NCBI GenBank assembly: GCA_035296905.1 | Contig: DATHAA010000092.1 | Coordinates: 61,463 to 125,462, forward strand | Source of the DNA: DATEOR01 sp035296905 | GTDB taxonomy: Bacteria; Actinomycetota; Thermoleophilia; Gaiellales; Gaiellaceae | Reading direction: 5' to 3' | Length of the DNA: 64,000 nucleotides | In this document: one piece after another, positions 1-8,555 of the stretch | How the letters are laid out: each line of letters begins with the position of its first letter | Numbering within the stretch: the first letter of the stretch is position 1 | The notes under the pieces: generated by a model | Told to the model about the DNA's origin: nothing | The model's database searches: none | What the model saw: only the letters and a program-made list of their open reading frames with translations | Made by a program: the position numbers and the translations under genes

Positions 1-667
1 CGAGGCTCTCGTTGAGGGGCGTGGCCGTTTCCAGGTCGTCGGACCAGGGCCCAAGGCCAGCGGCCTCGAAAAAGTCCTGGTAGAGCGACCCAGCCACGAA
101 GCGCTCGCTCTCGAAGGGTCGGACGACGAACTCGTTCGGCTGGATCAGCCGCCGCCAGGTCTCGAGCCGCGCGTGATAGTCGTAGGTCTTCTTGTAGTTG
201 ACCTGCTCCAGCCGGTCGGCCAGCCGGCGTACCTCGCCTGTCTTCACCACTTGCTGGTAGCGGCTGCAGGCATGGTCGTCCTGCCGGCGCAGGTAGACCA
301 CGACTCGAATGCTTCGGGCGATTTCGTCTGTGAAGGCCCGCAACCCCTTCAACGCATCGACGCTGCAGCCGTAGAGCGCCTCGTCGGAGAGCAGCACCCG
401 GGTCAGACCGGAGCTGTCGATCTCCGCGAAAAACCGTCCTTTGAAGTCCTCCCGGAAGTCCGCCGGGGAGGAGTACCCCTGCTTGTGCCAGTTGATCAGC
501 TTGCCGAGCTCAGCGTCCGGCCTGATGAAGAGGCCGAGCTGGACGTGCCGGCCGAGGCCGGGCGACCGGGGGAAGAGAGTGCCGAGCTCGGCCACGCGCT
601 CGCGGCTCTTGTTCAGCATTTGCTGGATCGAGGACGTACCGGTCTTGCCCGAACCGATGTGGAGCAC
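1..667 (-). CDS. Sulfotransferase-like protein, 3' part beyond window
   Basis: The minus-strand frame reads HIGSGKTGTSSIQ at its very N-terminus, the P-loop-like 5'-phosphosulfate (PAPS) binding motif of sulfotransferase-type proteins. It continues with RVVVYLRRQDDHACSRYQQ near residue 125, resembling the 3'-phosphate binding segment, and runs off the left edge. No ATG is available: a stop lies just upstream, so the start is probably the GTG at 665-667, with a TTG at 734-736 as the alternative. It would transfer sulfate from PAPS to a glycan, which fits the sulfotransferases at 13766-15368. The acceptor is unknown. It diverges from the cassette at 902, with about 230 bases between them. Confidence 0.6.
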   Translation of the reverse strand, partial: MLHIGSGKTGTSSIQQMLNKSRERVAELGTLFPRSPGLGRHVQLGLFIRPDAELGKLINWHKQGYSSPADFREDFKGRFFAEIDSSGLTRVLLSDEALYGCSVDALKGLRAFTDEIARSIRVVVYLRRQDDHACSRYQQVVKTGEVRRLADRLEQVNYKKTYDYHARLETWRRLIQPNEFVVRPFESERFVAGSLYQDFFEAAGLGPWSDDLETATPLNESL

Positions 668-796
668 GAGGTCGAGCGATCCCGTGCGTGCTGCAGTCTC
701 AGAAGGTACTGCCGTTGCTTTCAGGTCCGTGGACAAGGATCGCAGGACATCCTCTCATGTCGCCTGGGCACCCGCGGGGGCGGGCCGCCTCCCGGT

Positions 797-836
797 TATC
801 GTAGGCGCGGCCCCAGGTACGACGAAATGTGAGGAG
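797..836 (+). promoter_or_regulatory. Candidate -10 and ribosome binding site upstream of the first GT cassette
   Basis: TATCGT at 797-802 matches four of six -10 consensus positions. GAGGAG at 831-836 lies nine bases before an ATG at 846. No convincing -35 is visible. A start near 809 would give a leader of about 37 bases. Confidence 0.3.
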
Positions 837-845
837 CAACGGACG

Positions 846-905
846 ATGAAGAACATCTCGATCGCGGCCCTGGACGTGCGGGAAGGCGAGAGGAACCGTC
901 GGTGA
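846..905 (+). CDS. Possible 19-residue leader ORF coupled to the GT4 gene
   Basis: This short frame encodes MKNISIAALDVREGERNRR and is too short for routine calling. It has a good Shine-Dalgarno sequence (GAGGAG, nine bases upstream), and its stop overlaps the next gene's start as GTGA at 902-905, the same coupling used between most genes in this window. The downstream gene also has its own candidate ribosome site (GAGAGG) inside this frame, so the mini-ORF may be incidental. I recognise no product. Confidence 0.25.
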   Translation: MKNISIAALDVREGERNRR

Positions 906-2719
906 GCGGCCGCCGGCCAGACCGCAGGCTGCGACCCATTGCGGGGCGGCTCCGGAGGCGGTTGAAGGAGAAGCTGGGAAAGGCGGGGCGGGTGCCCGAC
1001 GTCTCGCTCGAGCCGACGACGCTCGGCCCGGACCTCGACGAGGCTGTGCTGAACGCAAAGCGACAGATGCGGATCGGCGCGGACCGCGACTACGACCTCG
1101 TCTACGACAACTTCGACGTCATGCATTACCTGCTGCAGACGCCGCGGCTCATCGAACGGCCCAGGCTCGACCTCATCAAGCACTTTCTCGAGACCGGAGT
1201 CGCGTCGATGCGGAGCCCGGACATCCACTTCTCGATGTCCGAGTACCTCACACGCCATCCGGAACGTGCCCAGGGTCGCGAGCGCAGCCCGTATCTCGAG
1301 TGGCTCAAGCGGGGCCGAGCCGCCGGCGAGATTGCGGATCCTGCGCCCGCCGTCACCGAGATGGCCCGTTTGCTCGGGCTCGAGCCGGCCGAGGTCGTCG
1401 ACCTGCTGGTCGCGCGGCGTACCCATCTGGTCGAGCGGCTTCTAACCGGCGAGCTGGGCGAAATGGTGGCCCGGGCGTCTGAGCTCGAGCCACTGATCTC
1501 GCGGACCCGGGTTCGATACACACGCCCGCGGTTGCTGCCTTTCGGGCACCCGCCGGCTCTCGAACAGATCTCCGCGATCCATGCAGCTCACGAGGCGGCC
1601 GGTTTCCGGCGCGCGCGACTGGTTCTGGTCATCAACCGGCCGCGATGGGGTGGCGGTCGCCGGTTGGAAGGCAACCTCGCCCATGCCGTGGTTCCGCGGA
1701 TCTCCCCGGAGGACGTCGTGGTCGTCTACACGGACGGGACGGGCGTCACAGCGGAGGGTCGGTTCCCTGACGGCGTGCGCGAGATCGATTTCGTTGGGCT
1801 CGCGTCGCACCTGGATCCCGACGACGCGGCCGCCGCCTTGGTGGTGCTGCTCCGCACATTTTGCGCCGACGCGATCGTCAACATCAACTCGGCGACGCTC
1901 TACCGCGCCATGCAGTCCCTCGGACCGGCCCTCACAGCGTCGGAACGGCTCTTTCTGTGCTTCTTCTGCAACGAGCGGACACCCGAGGGGGGTTTGACCG
2001 GCTGGAGCCTGCGCTACTTCTATCGACTGTTCGAGCACGTGGCCGGCGTCATCACCGACAGCGACTTCCTCGCGCAGGAGCTGCGGGAGACCTATCGAGT
2101 GCCGGACCAGCACCTCGATCGGATTCACGTCATGCGTGCACCGGTCGATCCCTCGCTGCCCTTCGTGGCCGAGTCGCCCGCGGGCCCCGACCGGCGTCCC
2201 CAAGTCTTCTGGGCGGGGCGCTGGGATAGGCAGAAGCGCCCAGCCCTGCTGCTCGAGGTGGCACGGCGAATGCCTGACGTCGACTTTTGCATCTGGGGCG
2301 AGTCGGTCATGGACCGTCGGCATGGCCGGATCTCGCGGAACGTCGTCTTGAAGGGCACGTACGGCCACATCTCCGAGACCCCGCTCGCTGAGGCCGATGT
2401 ATGGCTCTACACCTCGAGCTGGGACGGTGTTCCGAGTCAGCTGCTCGAGGTAGCCATGACGGGGATCCCGATTGTCGGGACCCTTGTCGGGGGCACCGGC
2501 GAGATTCTCAGCGAGGCGGACGCCTGGCCTGTCGGCGAGACGGCTCCTGCCGAGGCGTACGTCGATGCGATCCGCGCTGTCCTGGCCGACCCAGCAGATT
2601 CCCGGCGTCGCGCTCGGGCACTGCGAGACCGGATGCTGGGTGAGCGCACCCAGAATGCGTTCGCCCACCAGGCTGCAGACATGTTGCTGAATCGAGACCG
2701 GAGCGCAGTGGCGGGATGA
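902..2719 (+). CDS. Two-part protein with C-terminal GT4-type glycosyltransferase domain (cassette A)
   Basis: The 605-residue protein begins with a basic region. Residues of roughly 55-150 hold a segment of the kind often found before rhamnan-type glycosyltransferases (MHYLLQTPRL, HFSMSEYLTRHPE). A glycosyltransferase N-domain carries RPRWGGGRRLEGN, and a GT-B C-domain carries VFWAGRWDRQKRPALLLEVA and the nucleotide-sugar loop GVPSQLLEVAMTGIPIVGT. It should transfer a sugar from a nucleotide donor in the cytoplasm; donor and acceptor are unknown. The GTG start has GAGAGG eight bases upstream. Its stop overlaps the next gene (ATGA). The cassette B protein is a full-length paralogue; the cassette C protein matches only the N-terminal portion. 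Confidence 0.8.
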   Translation: MSGRRPDRRLRPIAGRLRRRLKEKLGKAGRVPDVSLEPTTLGPDLDEAVLNAKRQMRIGADRDYDLVYDNFDVMHYLLQTPRLIERPRLDLIKHFLETGVASMRSPDIHFSMSEYLTRHPERAQGRERSPYLEWLKRGRAAGEIADPAPAVTEMARLLGLEPAEVVDLLVARRTHLVERLLTGELGEMVARASELEPLISRTRVRYTRPRLLPFGHPPALEQISAIHAAHEAAGFRRARLVLVINRPRWGGGRRLEGNLAHAVVPRISPEDVVVVYTDGTGVTAEGRFPDGVREIDFVGLASHLDPDDAAAALVVLLRTFCADAIVNINSATLYRAMQSLGPALTASERLFLCFFCNERTPEGGLTGWSLRYFYRLFEHVAGVITDSDFLAQELRETYRVPDQHLDRIHVMRAPVDPSLPFVAESPAGPDRRPQVFWAGRWDRQKRPALLLEVARRMPDVDFCIWGESVMDRRHGRISRNVVLKGTYGHISETPLAEADVWLYTSSWDGVPSQLLEVAMTGIPIVGTLVGGTGEILSEADAWPVGETAPAEAYVDAIRAVLADPADSRRRARALRDRMLGERTQNAFAHQAADMLLNRDRSAVAG

Positions 2720-3471
2720 GCGGCACCGATCTCACACTGATCGTCACCGCCCACAGCGAGACGCTCGTTTCCGGACCGACCATGGCGTCGGCCGAGCTCG
2801 CCGTGGCAGCCGCGCGTGACCCGGGATACACGGTGCAGACGATCATCGCGCTGGACCGGCCGACTGAGGCAACCGCCGAGTACTTCCATCAGGCCGATTT
2901 CGACCACTGGGAGCGGTGGGAGATGGACGAGGGCGATCTGGGGCGGGTTCGCAACGCCCTCGTACCGCGCACGGACGGACGCTATATCGCGTACCTCGAC
3001 GCGGACGATCTCTTCAGCGAGAACTGGCTGGTCAAGGGCCTGGATCATCTCGTGGCGGCACTGGAGCGCGGTCAGCGCACCATCGCTCACCCTGAGGTCA
3101 TTGCGACCTTCGACGGCGCCGTTGGGATACACCAGAACGTCGACCAGCGCTCGCCGCTCTTCACCCCGTACTTCCTCTACATGCGCAACGCCTACGACTC
3201 GCTGTGCCTGACCCCTCGCGAAGCACACCTCGCCGTCCCGTACGTACACCGCGACATCGAAAGAGGACTTTCGTGGCAGGACTGGCAGTTTGCGATCGAG
3301 ACGATGTCGCGAGGCTGGGAGCACGTGGTGGTGCCGGACACGGTCATCTTCAAGCGGCGCCGCGATTTTTCGCTGATGGTCGAGAGTGCAGGCCGTAAGT
3401 CGCTCCTGCGGTCTCTTCCAGAGATGGCGATCGACCTGGTCAGGGATCTCCCGCACCCCGCGAGCGACTGA
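2716..3471 (+). CDS. GT2-type glycosyltransferase (cassette A)
   Basis: This 251-residue protein has a GT-A fold N-terminus (LIVTAHSET, IIALDRPTE) and the metal-binding motif YLDADDLFSENWL near residue 95, typical of family 2. A lysine/arginine-rich motif, IFKRRRDFS, lies near the C-terminus. It has no membrane segments, so it is a cytosolic inverting glycosyltransferase that presumably acts with the GT4 protein encoded immediately upstream, with which it overlaps by four bases. By eye it is about 60% identical to the gene at 3506-4270, which faces it tail to tail across only 34 bases. Confidence 0.8.
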   Translation: MSGTDLTLIVTAHSETLVSGPTMASAELAVAAARDPGYTVQTIIALDRPTEATAEYFHQADFDHWERWEMDEGDLGRVRNALVPRTDGRYIAYLDADDLFSENWLVKGLDHLVAALERGQRTIAHPEVIATFDGAVGIHQNVDQRSPLFTPYFLYMRNAYDSLCLTPREAHLAVPYVHRDIERGLSWQDWQFAIETMSRGWEHVVVPDTVIFKRRRDFSLMVESAGRKSLLRSLPEMAIDLVRDLPHPASD

Positions 3472-3505
3472 GCTCAGCGCCGCTCGTCAGGAGTCACGTA
3501 TCTGT

Positions 3506-4270
3506 CTAGTCGGCCGTCTCCTGGCTCATCGCGGTGAGGTGGCGAACCCGATCGATGGCCATCTCGGGAAGCGATCGAACGATCGACCTGCGGGCGTTGC
3601 TCTCGACCACGAGCGAGAAGTCACGGCGGCGTTTGAAGATGATCGTGTCCTGTACGACGAGGTGACGCCACCCCCGCGACAGGGTCTCGATCGCGAACTG
3701 CCAGTCCTGGTACGACAGGCCGTTCGGGATGTCGCGAGGCACGTACGGCACCGTCAGGTGCGCCTCGCGCGGGGACATGCACAGGGAGTCGTAGCAGTTG
3801 CGCACATAGAGAAGGTGCGGGCTGAACAGGGGCGACGAGGAGTCGACGTTCTGGCGCACAGCCTTGTGCCCGTCGAAGACGACGTTGAGCTCCGGATGGG
3901 CGATCGCCCGCTCCCCCCGCTCGGCAGCGGCGTCGAGGGCCGCGATGCCTTCGGCCAACCAGTTCTCGCTGAAGAGGTCGTCGGCGTCGAGAAAGGCGAT
4001 ATAGCGTCCCTTTGTCTGTGGCACGATGGCGTTACGAGCCCGGCCGAGATCGCGCTCGTGCAATTCCCAGTGCTCCCAATGATCGAACCGCGGTTGGTGG
4101 AAGTAGTCGCTGGTCGCCTGGGTCGCGTTGTCCAACGCCAGGATCGTCTCCACGCTGTAGCTCCGCTCTCGGGCGACGGCCACCGCTAGGTCGGCGGAGC
4201 GCACAGTCGGACCGGAGCCAACGGTCTCGTCATGCGCAGTCATGACCAGACTGAGATCGGTGTCGCTCAA
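3506..4270 (-). CDS. GT2-type glycosyltransferase (cassette B)
   Basis: This 254-residue paralogue of the gene at 2716-3471 shares near-identical landmarks: FLDADDLFSENWL (metal-binding DxD), SPREAHLTVPYV, SYQDWQFAIETLSRGW and IIFKRRRDFSLVVES. The TTG start at 4270 overlaps the stop of the GT4 gene as TTGA, so translation is probably coupled. It is the last gene of a four-gene minus-strand run starting at 8300. It should be a soluble inverting glycosyltransferase; keeping two nearly equal copies suggests either dosage or slightly different acceptors. Confidence 0.8.
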   Translation of the reverse strand: MSDTDLSLVMTAHDETVGSGPTVRSADLAVAVARERSYSVETILALDNATQATSDYFHQPRFDHWEHWELHERDLGRARNAIVPQTKGRYIAFLDADDLFSENWLAEGIAALDAAAERGERAIAHPELNVVFDGHKAVRQNVDSSSPLFSPHLLYVRNCYDSLCMSPREAHLTVPYVPRDIPNGLSYQDWQFAIETLSRGWRHLVVQDTIIFKRRRDFSLVVESNARRSIVRSLPEMAIDRVRHLTAMSQETAD

Positions 4271-6099
4271 CCGGCCGCCTTATCCCCGACCAGGAGGAGA
4301 TCGGTGACTTGCTTCGCGAACGAGTCCGCGGAGCGCTCACGCAGCAGACGCTCCCGCAGCGCGAGTGCGCGGTCTCTGGCGGCGTTCTTGTTCGCGAGCA
4401 CCTCGCGGATTGCCTTGACGTACGCCCCGGCATCGTCGATCCCGGTGATTGGCCACGCATCGTCTTCGCTCAGAACCTCTCCGGTGCCGCCGACCAGGCT
4501 TCCGACGATCGGAACGCCTGTCATCGCCACCTCGAGCAAGAGCGTCGGCACGCCGTCCCAGGCGGACGTGTAGAGCCACACGTCGGCCTCGCCGAGGTTC
4601 AGATCCGTGAACGCCCCGTACTTCCCTTCCACCTTCACGTTGTCGGGCCGAAGGTCGAGGGTCCGGCGCTGCAGGACGGATTCCCCCCACATCCGGAACT
4701 CGACGTCCGGCATGAGCCGGGCAATCTCCAGGACGAGGTCGATCTTCTTCTGCCGGTCCCAGCGCCCGGCCCAGAAGACGGTCGGACGCGTTGACGGGCG
4801 CGACGCTGAATCCGGCGGGACGACCGGCAGGCTGGGGTCGACGGGCGCGTTCAACACCAGGATCTTTTCCCGCGAGCGTGCGTCCAGCTGGTAGACGTCA
4901 TCGAACCACTGGGCGAGGTATTCACTGTCGGTGACGACGTTGGTGACCCGGTCGAACACACGGTAGAACTGGCTGCTCGGCCAGCCGTACCAGTTTCCGA
5001 TCTGGCTCTGCTCGTTGCAGAAGAAGATCGGGAAGAGGCGCTCGGTCAACGCGAGAGCACTGCCGTACGAGCGCATCGCGCGGTGGAGCATTCCGGAGTT
5101 GATGTTGACGATCGAGTCCGCCTGGAAGGAACGAAGAAGCATCACAAGGGTGTGCTCCTGCCATTCGGAATCGAGGTCGGCGACGTGTGCGGCGAAGTTG
5201 ACCTGGCGGACGCCCTCGGGAAAGCGGCCGGGTGGCGCGGCGCCTCCCTCGTCGGTGTAGATCACGAGGATCTCTCGCGCGGCGATCTCGCCCGCGAGGG
5301 CATGGACAATATGCCCTTCCATTCGCCGGCCGCCGCCCCAACGGGAGCTACGCACCACCAGAACCACGCGGGCGCGACGGAACCCCGCCTCCAGCTGCGA
5401 GAGCTTGAGCGCAGCCATCTGCTTCACGGCTGTGATTCCGAGCAAGGGAAGGAGCGCGGGCCGTGAGGATTCCGACCACGCGCCGCCTACAAGTGGATCG
5501 ACTTCGGCGGCCCGAGCCCACATCTTCCCCAGCGTCCCAGTACGAAGTCGCTGCTGCAGGTCGGTTCGCCTTTCGACCAACGCGTCGACCAGCTCGTCTG
5601 GCGAGACGTTCAGGACGTGTGCCATCCTCTCGATCTCCGGAGCCGGATCGGCGATCTCGCCCTCCCTTCTCCCGTCCCTGAGCCACGCGAGGTAGGGGTG
5701 CGTGCGGTTCTTCCGCTTCTCCGGGTAGCGGGCGAGATACTCGCGCATGGAGAAGTTGATGTCCGGGTTGTTGATGGCGTCGGCGCCGTTTCGCAGGTAC
5801 ATGTCGATGGGATCGTTCGGTGTGATCCTGCTTTTCGCCTGCGCCTGGAGGGCGTAGTTGAGGTGGTCGAAGTTCTCGCGAACGAGGTCGTAGTCCCGGT
5901 CGATGCCGGTCGGCTTCTGACGTCGCTTGAGCTCTGCGACGAGCTTGTCCATCTCGGGCCCGAGATTTGTCCGCTCCACGACGACCTCCGGCTTGGACGC
6001 CCCGTAGCGTCTTGAGAGCCTCCGCTCCCTTGCACGTCGTAGCGCCTGGCTCAGGCCCGGCGTCCTTCTCCCGATTGCTCGGCGCATCCTGGTGGCCAT
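4267..6099 (-). CDS. Two-part GT4-type glycosyltransferase (cassette B)
   Basis: It is about 610 residues long and co-linear with the gene at 902-2719. It has an N-terminal NFDHLNYALQAQ / NFSMREYLARYPEK segment, an N-domain with SSRWGGGRRMEGHIVHALAG, and a GT-B C-domain with VFWAGRWDRQKKIDLVLEIA and GVPTLLLEVAMTGVPIVGS. I place the start at the ATG at 6099 because AGGGTGAG lies about eight bases upstream; an upstream in-frame ATG at 6141 would overlap the preceding gene by 29 bases. It should act in the cytoplasm on a nucleotide-sugar donor; the substrate is unknown. Confidence 0.8.
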   Translation of the reverse strand: MATRMRRAIGRRTPGLSQALRRARERRLSRRYGASKPEVVVERTNLGPEMDKLVAELKRRQKPTGIDRDYDLVRENFDHLNYALQAQAKSRITPNDPIDMYLRNGADAINNPDINFSMREYLARYPEKRKNRTHPYLAWLRDGRREGEIADPAPEIERMAHVLNVSPDELVDALVERRTDLQQRLRTGTLGKMWARAAEVDPLVGGAWSESSRPALLPLLGITAVKQMAALKLSQLEAGFRRARVVLVVRSSRWGGGRRMEGHIVHALAGEIAAREILVIYTDEGGAAPPGRFPEGVRQVNFAAHVADLDSEWQEHTLVMLLRSFQADSIVNINSGMLHRAMRSYGSALALTERLFPIFFCNEQSQIGNWYGWPSSQFYRVFDRVTNVVTDSEYLAQWFDDVYQLDARSREKILVLNAPVDPSLPVVPPDSASRPSTRPTVFWAGRWDRQKKIDLVLEIARLMPDVEFRMWGESVLQRRTLDLRPDNVKVEGKYGAFTDLNLGEADVWLYTSAWDGVPTLLLEVAMTGVPIVGSLVGGTGEVLSEDDAWPITGIDDAGAYVKAIREVLANKNAARDRALALRERLLRERSADSFAKQVTDLLLVGDKAAG

Positions 6100-6112
6100 T
6101 CGGACGCTCACC

Positions 6113-6889
6113 CTAACGGTGAGGAGATGGTGATTCCGCACGCCCGTGCTCCTCCCAGGTACGGAGCCAGGCGTAGTCCTGGAACGGCGTGGGACGGGTC
6201 AAGCACTGGTTTGCGCTCGCGAGCCGGAACTGGGACCCGGCGCGGCTCCGCTTGAAGTGGATCGTGTCCGGGACGACCCGGTGGACGTAGCCGGCCCGGA
6301 TTGTCTCGACGTTCCAGAGCCAGTCTTCGAACGCGTACCCCTCCGCGAGGGAGCGTGGATGGTACGGGTGGTCGAGATAGGCCTCGCGCGGCGCCAGGCA
6401 AAGGGCGTCCCACGCGTTGGTCACGCGCAGGGTCGCGGGGTCGAACTCCGGGTCGGTCTGGTCGGGTGGGAGGCTCAACGTGTGGCCTTCGCCAAAGACC
6501 CAGTCGGCGTATGGGTGGGCGATCGTCCGCGGCTCGCTTGCGCACAGTGCATGGGCTGCAACAAGCCAGTTCTCCGTCCATAGGTCGTCGCCGTCCAGGA
6601 ACGCGATGAAGCGTCCCCGGGATTTACGGACCGTATCGTTTCGGACGGGTGCCTGGTCGCCGTGGGAGACCTCGAGGAGGCGCCCCCCTTGTGACTCGAC
6701 CTCCGCGAGCATCTCCCGGGTGGCCTCGTCCGGCCTGTCTAGCGCTACGAGCATCTCGACGTCGAGATGCGCCTCCCTCGCCACGGACACGGCGGCAAGC
6801 ATGCTCCGGAAGGAGACACCCACCGTGGTTCCCTCCGCGTGGGCGGTGAGGATGGCGCTGATGTCGGGCCCATTCTCAGCCATGGTCAT
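6113..6889 (-). CDS. GT2-type glycosyltransferase (cassette C)
   Basis: This third copy of the short glycosyltransferase has about 258 residues. It keeps the GT-A landmarks: DISAILTAHAEG, EMLVALDRPDEAT, the metal motif FIAFLDGDDLWTENWL, and a C-terminal HFKRSRAGSQFRL in place of the FKRRRDFS of the other copies. It is clearly more diverged than copies A and B are from each other. The start ATGACCATGGCTGA overlaps the end of the upstream gene, and an earlier ATG at 6907 is less likely. It lies one base before or overlapping the cassette B long gene, so C and B appear to form one transcript. Confidence 0.75.
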   Translation of the reverse strand: MTMAENGPDISAILTAHAEGTTVGVSFRSMLAAVSVAREAHLDVEMLVALDRPDEATREMLAEVESQGGRLLEVSHGDQAPVRNDTVRKSRGRFIAFLDGDDLWTENWLVAAHALCASEPRTIAHPYADWVFGEGHTLSLPPDQTDPEFDPATLRVTNAWDALCLAPREAYLDHPYHPRSLAEGYAFEDWLWNVETIRAGYVHRVVPDTIHFKRSRAGSQFRLASANQCLTRPTPFQDYAWLRTWEEHGRAESPSPHR

Positions 6890-8300
6890 GCCTCCTCGGC
6901 AGCGCAAAGACCCGCTCGACGGCCTGCTCCCCGAGCGGTACGAGTCGCTCCGCCAGGGCCGTCGGCAAGGCGTACCTGTCCGCCAGCCGCTCGGCCAGCG
7001 CCGGTGTTTCGACGAGCGCCCAGTCGAGGTGGGCGAAGGATCGCTGGAACTCGGCGGCCGTGGGGCTAGGTCCGGGCCGTCCGGGGTCGTTCTCAGTTGA
7101 CGGTACGAATGCGCCGAGCGAGGCCTGGGCCGACAGCTGCCGGCCGTAGACCGTGAGCAACCTCCAGCCGAGCTCGCTGCCCACGACGATGACGCGCTTC
7201 GCGGTGAGCCCGCGCACCAGGTCGAGGAGCAGATCGACGCGGAAGTCAGGCTCCATGCCGTTCAGGAAGGGAAGCAGGTCTAGATAGTCGTTCTCCGGAA
7301 CCCCGATTTCCCCCGCGGTTCCCCCGGTGTCCGTTGCGACGACGAGCCCTGTGTCGAGCTCCATGTGGGCGAGGACCAGCTCCGAGGCCGCCGCGACCCG
7401 GTTTGCGGCATCACCGGGCACAAGGACCACGGTGTCGGCATGCACGCGGCCGATCGCCCGGCGCAGTTCCTCGGCCTGCCGGTCCAGAAAAAGCCGTCGC
7501 CCACGGTACGGCGGAGCGCCGACGACCGGGTAGTCCCAGTGCGGCTGGAGGATCATCGGCTCGATCTCGCCGGCCTTGGCGACGAGTGCGGTCATATGCG
7601 CCGAATGCAGCGCGTCGTACTTCGTGCGCGCAACTCGCGCGCCTTCCTCGGCCCAGCTGGTCCGGCTCAGGTCGTAGTCGTCGGCCCGGTAGAGCATCTC
7701 GCGGAGCAGCAGCGGGGCCTGGATTTCGCTGGCCTGTGGATCCTCGCCGCCGGCATGGTGGCGGCCGCTGGGGCTGGCGAGCCGGTCCCCCTGGTAGCAC
7801 CCCTTCATCAGGTAGTGGATGAAGCTCCAGGCGTAGGTTTGGGTCGCGCCGGGGTAGCGCTCCTCGTAGAAGCCCTGGTGAAACAAAGGGGTAGGCACGA
7901 TCCGCTCGTCCCATCCCACCGACAGCCAGTGGAGGAACGGCACGGCCTCTGCTCCGATCCTGATCCCGGCGAGGTCCAGCTGCTCGAGATACCAGTCCGG
8001 GTTGAAGAGGGCGCAGAGCCGCTTGCCCTCGTCAGCCCCGTGTGCCAGGTAGTGGGACACCGCCCGCTCGACGTCGAACTCGCCGCCCAGCGCCTCCCGT
8101 TGAGCGGGGCTGAACTGGGCGCTGTAGAGGCGCGGGTGGGCGCACATTTTCAGGCGCTTCCAGACCTCGCCGATCTTGGTCAGATGCCCCCGGAGCGGCG
8201 GGACCAGCCGGATGAGGTCCCTCATCAGCGCTCCGGAGGCCCTGGCACGCAGCGCGGGCTTCCTCGCCGATCTAGACGTGCCGAGACTCGCGCGCCCCAC
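6876..8300 (-). CDS. Shortened paralogue of the cassette GT4 proteins, lacking the C-terminal catalytic domain
   Basis: The protein has 474 residues. Its N-terminal half has the same layout as the long cassette proteins (FNPDWYLEQLDLAG, FHQGFYEERYPG), followed by a Rossmann-like domain (DTVVLVPGDAANRVAAASEL; RVIVVGSELGWRLLTVYGRQ) that lines up with their GT N-domain. It stops where they continue into the donor-binding GT-B domain, at RVFALPRR against HVMRAPVDPSLP. The basic RWGGGRR motif is also missing. It may be a non-catalytic partner or a decayed copy. The GTG start at 8300 has GAGGGAGAA just upstream, though MRDLIRL at 8225 is an alternative. Confidence 0.65.
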   Translation of the reverse strand: MGRASLGTSRSARKPALRARASGALMRDLIRLVPPLRGHLTKIGEVWKRLKMCAHPRLYSAQFSPAQREALGGEFDVERAVSHYLAHGADEGKRLCALFNPDWYLEQLDLAGIRIGAEAVPFLHWLSVGWDERIVPTPLFHQGFYEERYPGATQTYAWSFIHYLMKGCYQGDRLASPSGRHHAGGEDPQASEIQAPLLLREMLYRADDYDLSRTSWAEEGARVARTKYDALHSAHMTALVAKAGEIEPMILQPHWDYPVVGAPPYRGRRLFLDRQAEELRRAIGRVHADTVVLVPGDAANRVAAASELVLAHMELDTGLVVATDTGGTAGEIGVPENDYLDLLPFLNGMEPDFRVDLLLDLVRGLTAKRVIVVGSELGWRLLTVYGRQLSAQASLGAFVPSTENDPGRPGPSPTAAEFQRSFAHLDWALVETPALAERLADRYALPTALAERLVPLGEQAVERVFALPRRHDHG

Positions 8301-8487
8301 GCTTCTCCCTCATCCTCGAGCCACAGGTCGGCTCTAAAACACTCGCCCGTTTTCCTATTCGATGCACGCGGGCATCGCCCGAGATGTTTCGAACCTGACG
8401 GCGAGGGGTGTCACAATAGCGAACGAACTGAAACACAGGTGCTCTCCGCGCGGGAACCCTGCTCGAATGCGGGCTTGCGGCGAGTTT

Positions 8488-8516
8488 TGCTACCATCGGG
8501 CGCTCCGCGCGAGCGC
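8488..8516 (+). promoter_or_regulatory. Candidate extended -10 and hairpin upstream of sqdB
   Basis: TG-C-TACCAT at 8488-8496 fits an extended -10 element. A perfect inverted repeat (GCGCTC, five-base loop, GAGCGC) lies at 8500-8516 near the predicted transcript start. A purine-rich ribosome site, GAAGAGAGG, lies at 8542-8550. The rest of the 255-base divergent gap holds nothing I can name. Confidence 0.35.
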
Positions 8517-8555
8517 GGCGTTTCTTGATGTGTCCGAAAACGAAGAGAGGTTCGT

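Larger units (their letters stand above)
902..8300. repeat. Three diverged copies of a GT4 + GT2 gene cassette, one inverted
   Basis: Each copy is a long glycosyltransferase gene followed, with an overlapping start, by a short GT2 gene. Copy A is 902-3471 (plus), B is 6099-3506 (minus) and C is 8300-6113 (minus). A and B are close at protein level, especially the GT2 pair; C is more diverged and its long gene is shortened. A and B form a tail-to-tail inverted duplication with a 34-base centre. I saw no transposase or terminal repeats. Confidence 0.75.

Noticed and set aside
173..905. Plus-strand open frames over the left edge
   Set aside because: They are antisense to the sulfotransferase-like gene, whose P-loop reads clearly on the minus strand. 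Only the last 20 codons (846-905) were kept as a tentative mini-ORF.
902..8300. Composite transposon made by the inverted cassette copies
   Set aside because: There is no transposase, terminal inverted repeat or target duplication, and the copies are too diverged for a recent transposition.
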